Shown: piece after piece, positions 59,415 through 64,000 of the stretch | How positions within the stretch are numbered: the first letter of the stretch is position 1 | How the letters are laid out: the number at the start of each line of letters is the position of its first letter | Assembly (NCBI GenBank): GCA_014529385.2 | Contig: CM043953.1 | Coordinates: 109,684,549-109,748,548, forward strand | Length of the DNA stretch: 64,000 bases | Origin: Adiantum capillus-veneris | Lineage: Eukaryota > Streptophyta > Polypodiopsida > Polypodiales > Pteridaceae | Direction: 5' to 3' | Notes under the pieces: generated by a model | What the model saw: only the letters and a program-made list of their open reading frames with translations | The model's database searches: none | What the model was told of the DNA's origin: nothing | Position numbers and translations under genes: made by a program

Positions 59415-60030
59415 AGTAGGCTAGTAAACTCCCAACCAAGTCAACCGTCATAAGGTTTGATCTTGTGCATAATGTAGACCTACTACTATGGTATGAGCTT
59501 GATTCAAGTAGGCTTCTTATTCCTTAGGATTAATGCACAAAAGCAAGATTTCATCCTTGTTCTTGAGCTACAACCTTCCAGCTAGCAATTGATATAGGGA
59601 GGATTGCTAAATCAATCGTGGTGTAATCGGGATTGGTATTTGGGAATCTACATGTGCTACGGTCATTAAGGACACAAGATCTTTTGAATATCTTGGATCC
59701 ATTCCACGAAGAACAAAAAGTCATATGGTAAGCTATCATCTACCCCTTTAGGTGCTTTCCCAATGGTGAGTCTTGACAGATGATCTACTCTTTGGTGGTA
59801 GTGCCTTTTTTTACTACAACTGTGAAGTCAAATTCAAGTAAGATGATGAACTATCTTACTATCCTTCCTCTATTGCACGATTTATTCACCAAAACCAAAT
59901 AGAGTAAGGCTTGATGGTCAACAAAAAAGACAAACTTGTTAGTTAACAAGTAGTGTCAAAACTTCTTGACTAAATACACAATACCAAGACATTCTCTTTC
60001 AGTGGTTGTATAGTTTTTTTTTGCTAGGTT
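59415..60030 (-). pseudogene. Decayed RNase H to integrase spacer of element H1
   Basis: Only fragments are readable. The order and spacing match the RNase H end and connection domain of a gypsy pol. No long frame. Confidence 0.4.
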
Positions 60031-61100
60031 TAATTGTCAACTAGCATAGGAGATAGGAAAATCCATGGTTTCCTCTCCTGGTTGAGCTAAGATGTAACCA
60101 ATAGAAAAGCTCAAAGCATCGGCATGCACATGAAACACTTTGTTCCGGTCTGGAGCTTTCAATACTGGTGTTGTGGTCAAAGCTTGATTAAGCTTTTGGA
60201 ATGATTCCTCACATTTGTCAATCCATTTAAAGTGAGTAGTAAGGCCATAAATGGGCTTAGAAATTACTGCTATATACACGTAGATAAATCTTCTATAGTA
60301 ACCATAATCTCCCATATATACCTGAACTTCTTTGCCTCATGTTGGCCTAGCCATTTCAGCAATCACGGCCACCTTTTCCACGTATGTGGATATACCATTG
60401 TTTGACACAATACGTATTTTTTGAGATTCAAGAAAATCCTATATAGACGGCATTTCTCAAAGACACATCATAAATATTGAGAGCGACTTTCTTGATTTGT
60501 GGAGTGCACACAAAGATCATCCATGTATACTTCCAAGAAATTCCATAGGTATTCATTAAAAGCATGTCTTGTCAGCCTTTGGAATATTGCTGGTGCATTC
60601 ATCAAACCAAAAGGTACATTCTATGGTGGAAGCCATTTTATGTTGATCTTTGGGATCTATAGTCAATTGGTTGTATTCAGAGAATCCATCCAAAAAGTTA
60701 TAAGCTTCTTTATTAGCTACTCATTCTAGCACATGATCTGTGATAGGAAGAGGACAGTTATCTCGTATAGTGGTGGCATTCACCTTCTTGAGATTTACCC
60801 ACACTCTAAGTTTGCTATTCTTTTTAAGCACCACAACAATTGGTGATACCCAATAGTGTGTTCTATTTCATAGATGAATTCAGCCTCTTTGAGTTCTCAA
60901 TCTCTTCTTTGGTCTTGTTGGAAAATGTCTCACTATAGGTGTATGGTCTTTGTCTACTCGGCTTAGCATCATCTCTCATAGGGATAGTGTGTTGGCAGAT
61001 GGCAAGACCCACCTCCTTGAGATCTTTGTAAGACCATGCAGAGACATCCTTATATTCCTTTAGCGTTCCAATGAGAATATCTTCTTCTTCTTGCAACAGA
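60031..61100 (-). pseudogene. Reverse transcriptase and start of RNase H of element H1
   Basis: YKDVSAWSYKDLKEVGLAIC and QHTIPMRDDAKP (61060-60960), then NLKKVNATTIRDNCPLPITD, FLDGFSEYNQLTI, and GYYRRFIYVYIAVISKPIYG (60305-60240), then an RNase H start (VFHVHADALSFSIGYILAQP). The DD box region (about 60520) carries a stop. Wording is of the Tat/Athila type, distinct from elements A and B. Confidence 0.75.
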
Positions 61101-62060
61101 TTTGTAGCTATGTTTGACTCTTCTCCAAGATCTACACAGTCAATTTGCTTGGCATCCTCAAACCCCTCTTAAGATTCCTCGGTTCTTTTGATTGTCGCAA
61201 GGGTTGTTCTATAATGATCCTGCAATTTTGCAAAGCGTATTTTTAATAATGATATGGAACATTGATTTCTCCTGGAATGTCACTGTTCGATTCCATCTCC
61301 GTGGTCCATACTTCTTTCAAAGTCCGTTGAACTCTATGTATTCTGCTTTACGTTCTGTTTTTGTCATCAGAGGATCTTTTCCTTTGGTCTTATTAGGCTT
61401 GCACATCTTTGGTTTTGTTGCTCTAAATGCTTCGCGTCTGGATACCTTCCAATTACCTTCTCTTTTATGCAGTCTGCTGCATGCAACTTTCATCAAAAAT
61501 TGAGTTTTGTTGTCCAGTGCCAGTTTTGTAAATTTTTTTCTTAAGTTTTTGTCTCATTTCTTGCAATATCTTTGTTGCGTCTGTGATGTTGATTTGGAAA
61601 CTCAAAAAACATTTTTTCTCCTCCCTTGAGTAGAAGTTTGGCTCTTGCATGCTCTATTTCCAAGTTTGATTCCTCCGTGGTAATAGTTTCTTCTTCCAGC
61701 TCATATGTGGCATCATAGTAGTGATTAGAGAAGACGTGTTGCTCCTCGATCATTTTGATAAATATCATCTAGATTGGGACTATATCATAGCCCTCTTTGT
61801 CACAAAAGTATGTAGGTGTACATTAACACACACATCCATTGTGGCCAAAATCTGGGTCCACCCAAAAGGTTTGAACAAATGTTCTGGGAATGGTTCAGTT
61901 ACGTAGTCTGCATCATTCACTTCTCTGTCTAAGACATAGTCTTCCCATCATAGACTGCCCAATTTAGAAGCCACACACACTCAAATTGGAGTGTCTTATG
62001 TATACATAACGGCAGTGTAATCTCCACAGAGGTCTCAGAGTTCAATTCCTATATAGGTGT
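61101..62060 (-). pseudogene. Protease-RT linker of element H1
   Basis: Minus frames such as 61768-61541 (acidic, EEETITTEESNLEIEHARAK) have the composition of a linker. No enzymatic motif. Confidence 0.4.
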
Positions 62061-62062
62061 CC

Positions 62063-62557
62063 TTAGGATATCGTTGTAAGAATGTCTTTCAAGTTCACTC
62101 GAGTAATCGCACCTACTTGTTTCAAGTAGAAATAATCATTGCCCAAATCATAATTTAGTTGTATCTGTCTCATGAACGGTCTTCCCAAGATGATTTCATA
62201 ATTAATTTTTTTTCCAAAGTCTACAATGGCAAAAGTGGGTTGGTAGTCAATCCCACAGGAGTTGACTATCATATTTTCTAGTAATCCCATTGGTTTCTCT
62301 ATGTGTCCATGTGCCAATTGCAATTTCATCCTTGTTTGTGTGATTGCTAGCTTTCCCAAGGCTTCTTAAACATCTTTGGTTGCTATGGCAATGTCTAATC
62401 CACCGTCTAAAATAGCCATGGTTGTTACATCATTGTACTGTACTGGAAGGGTAGAGTTTCCCTCGTTCCCTTGACAATAGTCCCCTACCTTCATTAGGAG
62501 AAATTTGGAATCTAGAGAGGTCCTTTTAAGAATTGAGGGCCAAAAGGTAAGAACCAA
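62063..62557 (-). pseudogene. Retropepsin of element H1 (normal position)
   Basis: MAILDGGLDIAIATKDV (active loop in DGG form), KLAITQTRMKLQLAHGHIEK, VNSCGIDYQPTFAIVDFGKK and EIILGRPFMRQI (ILG motif). One TAA near 62366 splits two open frames that are otherwise continuous. It precedes the RT as expected. Confidence 0.8.
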
Positions 62558-62559
62558 TC

Positions 62560-62985
62560 ATCTTTAAGCCACCGTAACAGTGAAAAGTGTCATTAAAAAG
62601 AGTTTAAAAAGAAGAATTTTGTAAAAAAAAGAAGTGAAAACGACTAGTAAACCCTTAAAACAAAGATATCAATCTTCATTGTTCTCAAAGATCGAGAAGC
62701 TTTATTCATTTAAAAAGAGTCCCTTTCAAATCAACCAGTACTTTCATGATGCAGTCCTTCTCTCAAGGAAAAATCTATTCTTATTATTAAAATCATGCAT
62801 AAGTGGACTCCTAGTCACAAAAATATCCCGTTCATAAGTTATTTATGATTAATTATACTTCTCTCATCTAAAGCTTCTTGAGCTTCCTCTTGTCAAGTTT
62901 CTCTTGTTTTGTCTCTGCATTCTATGGCTTCCTCAAGCAGGTTATGTAAACCCTCTGCTTCTATTGAGTCTATAACTCTTTTCAA
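62560..62985. other. No recognisable gene; 5' boundary of H1 remnant
   Basis: No gag, primer site or LTR of H1 was recognised here, so H1 is truncated or interrupted at its 5' side. Confidence 0.4.
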
Positions 62986-63015
62986 TACACTTGTGATCAA
63001 AATCATTGGATACCT

Positions 63016-63246
63016 TTGATAATAACCAAAGGATCTTGGATTCTAATGCAATCAAGAAAGCAAAAGAGGCAAAGTACAAATGAATTTTTGTCATCTTGGA
63101 AGGCAAAGGTGAAGGATTTTCATGTCAATGACAACAAGAAATCAGTGAAAGAAGTTCTTGTTCAACATGTTTATATGCATAGAGAGCATACACATTCTGA
63201 ATGGCCAATGGATCTTCCATTAAATAGACCAAACTATAAGTTATAA
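63016..63246 (+). CDS. Unknown basic ORF upstream of WVPK ORF (76 aa)
   Basis: Basic N terminus (SRKQKRQSTNEF), then KKSVKEVLVQHVYMHREHTH and a stop at 63244. Normal composition. About 70 bp downstream lies a pyrimidine/T-rich run ending TTTTGTAG before ATG (63312), like a splice acceptor. Family unknown. Confidence 0.25.
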   Translation: MIITKGSWILMQSRKQKRQSTNEFLSSWKAKVKDFHVNDNKKSVKEVLVQHVYMHREHTHSEWPMDLPLNRPNYKL

Positions 63247-63309
63247 AGCAGAAGTGTTTATTAATGTGGTTTCTTTGAACTTTATTATGATTTTATTTAT
63301 TTATTTTGT

Positions 63310-63957
63310 AGATGTCTATCCTTGTTCCTATGAAGAATGGCAATCAGTGGATTGTATAATAAGAGCAATCAATGTCTACCATGCTTTCATTGGTAGTCAA
63401 CAGTATCAAGGAAGAACAAAATGACAACTTGCAGACATTAGGGAAAATTTGGACTCACAAAGGGGCCTTATAAGGAGTTTGACTTCCTCTTTCATGTCCA
63501 AAACAGGCGTGCGTAGCATGCAAGGATTCAGGAAAATTTGGGTACCAAAAGTACAGCTTAAGGATAAAGCGATTCAGATCTAGGTGCCTAAAACTTCAAC
63601 GACGAAAGAAAAGGAGGTTCCAAGGGTTAAAAAACAGAGACGAGCATCTCAGAGCAAGGAACCTAACATGAAGATGGTTTCGAAGAAAAAGAGAACTTAT
63701 CTTCTCCACATACTGTAAAACCACTCAAGCAATGGCGAGTTAAATCTCAAAAGACTCCATCACACCATACAACACCAAGCAAACCAAGCTACCCATGGCG
63801 AGAAAAAGCTCGACAACAATCAAAAGTGCTACCAACAGCTCAAGAAATCAGTGTGGTAAAGCATCTTGATGGTACAATTAAACAGAGAGCACACAAGCTA
63901 CAAGATTTGTTCTTTGGAAGACATCAGCAGCAAACCTCGACATCAGAAACCCTTGAG
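63310..63957 (+). pseudogene. WVPK-repeat basic ORF, second copy
   Basis: Readable from about 63430 (RENLDSQRGLIRSL), then RKIWVPKVQLKDKAIQI, a TAG where the H1 copy has Trp, VPKTSTTKEKEV, and a long basic tail (KENLSSPHTVKPLKQWRVKS, KHLDGTIKQRAHKLQD) ending at TAA 63957-63959. It aligns over its whole length with 47594-47170 and lies in opposite orientation to H1. It may be part of a separate H-type element entering the window from the right. Confidence 0.55.
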
Positions 63958-63970
63958 TAAATTACTCAAG
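63952..63970 (+). terminator. Stop-codon hairpin after WVPK ORF, second copy
   Basis: CTTGAGTA, AAT, TACTCAAG: a perfect 8-bp stem that contains the TAA stop. Conserved with 47160-47178. Confidence 0.4.
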
Positions 63971-64000
63971 ACCCAGCTCTTGCACATCATATTGATTGAA

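Overview
This window is plant nuclear DNA built almost entirely from nested and broken LTR retrotransposons. The evidence for a plant is: Ty1/copia and Ty3/gypsy elements with primer-binding sites matching the 3' end of initiator tRNA-Met; 5-bp target-site duplications; chromovirus-type integrase tails; SINE-like tRNA-derived sequences; and long CT/GA, AC/GT and AT microsatellites. No bacterial genes, rRNA genes or ordinary host exons were recognised. The amount of nesting suggests a large repeat-rich genome (fern, lycophyte, gymnosperm or similar). I cannot name the species.

Layout. 0-9 kb: the edge of a coiled-coil gag-like ORF (minus), microsatellites, a short inverted-repeat element sitting in TA/GT simple repeats, two tRNA-derived SINE-like units, and a GC-richer LTR-like stretch. 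9-19 kb (minus strand): decayed gypsy remnants, namely two copies of an integrase tail, an RT/RNase H fragment of one lineage, and a gag-PR-RT-RH-IN series of another. 19-23.6 kb: no recognisable gene, but several short tandem duplications. 23.6-32.6 kb (plus): gypsy chromovirus element A with both LTRs and a perfect GTGTC duplication; its polyprotein is broken. 32.6-40.1 kb: a coiled-coil ORF (host element H2) split by a Ty1/copia element, then rearranged by a small inversion. 40.1-41.4 kb: two retroelement scraps. 41.4-62.6 kb (minus): a second large gypsy-type element, H1. Its order appears to be PR, RT/RH, a doubled integrase, a second retropepsin-like domain, a basic WVPK-repeat ORF, a coiled-coil ORF, then hairpin, polypurine tract and 3' LTR. 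H1 is interrupted by gypsy element B (47595-56729, CCCAA duplication) and by a 1.56-kb LTR element without pol (42655-44217, GAATG duplication). 63-64 kb (plus): an inverted second copy of the WVPK-repeat ORF.

The most interesting content is the accessory module downstream of the integrase in the H-type elements: a second protease-like domain, a WVPK-repeat protein, and a coiled-coil protein with a conserved C-terminal block ending next to the polypurine tract. The coiled-coil ORF is seen in two independent copies (H1 and H2). Hairpins directly upstream of the polypurine tract occur in elements A, B, H1 and H2; the stem sequence differs between three lineages but pairing is kept. All coding regions carry stops or frameshifts, so nothing here looks autonomous today. 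Repair of these frames was not attempted; each break is described where it occurs.
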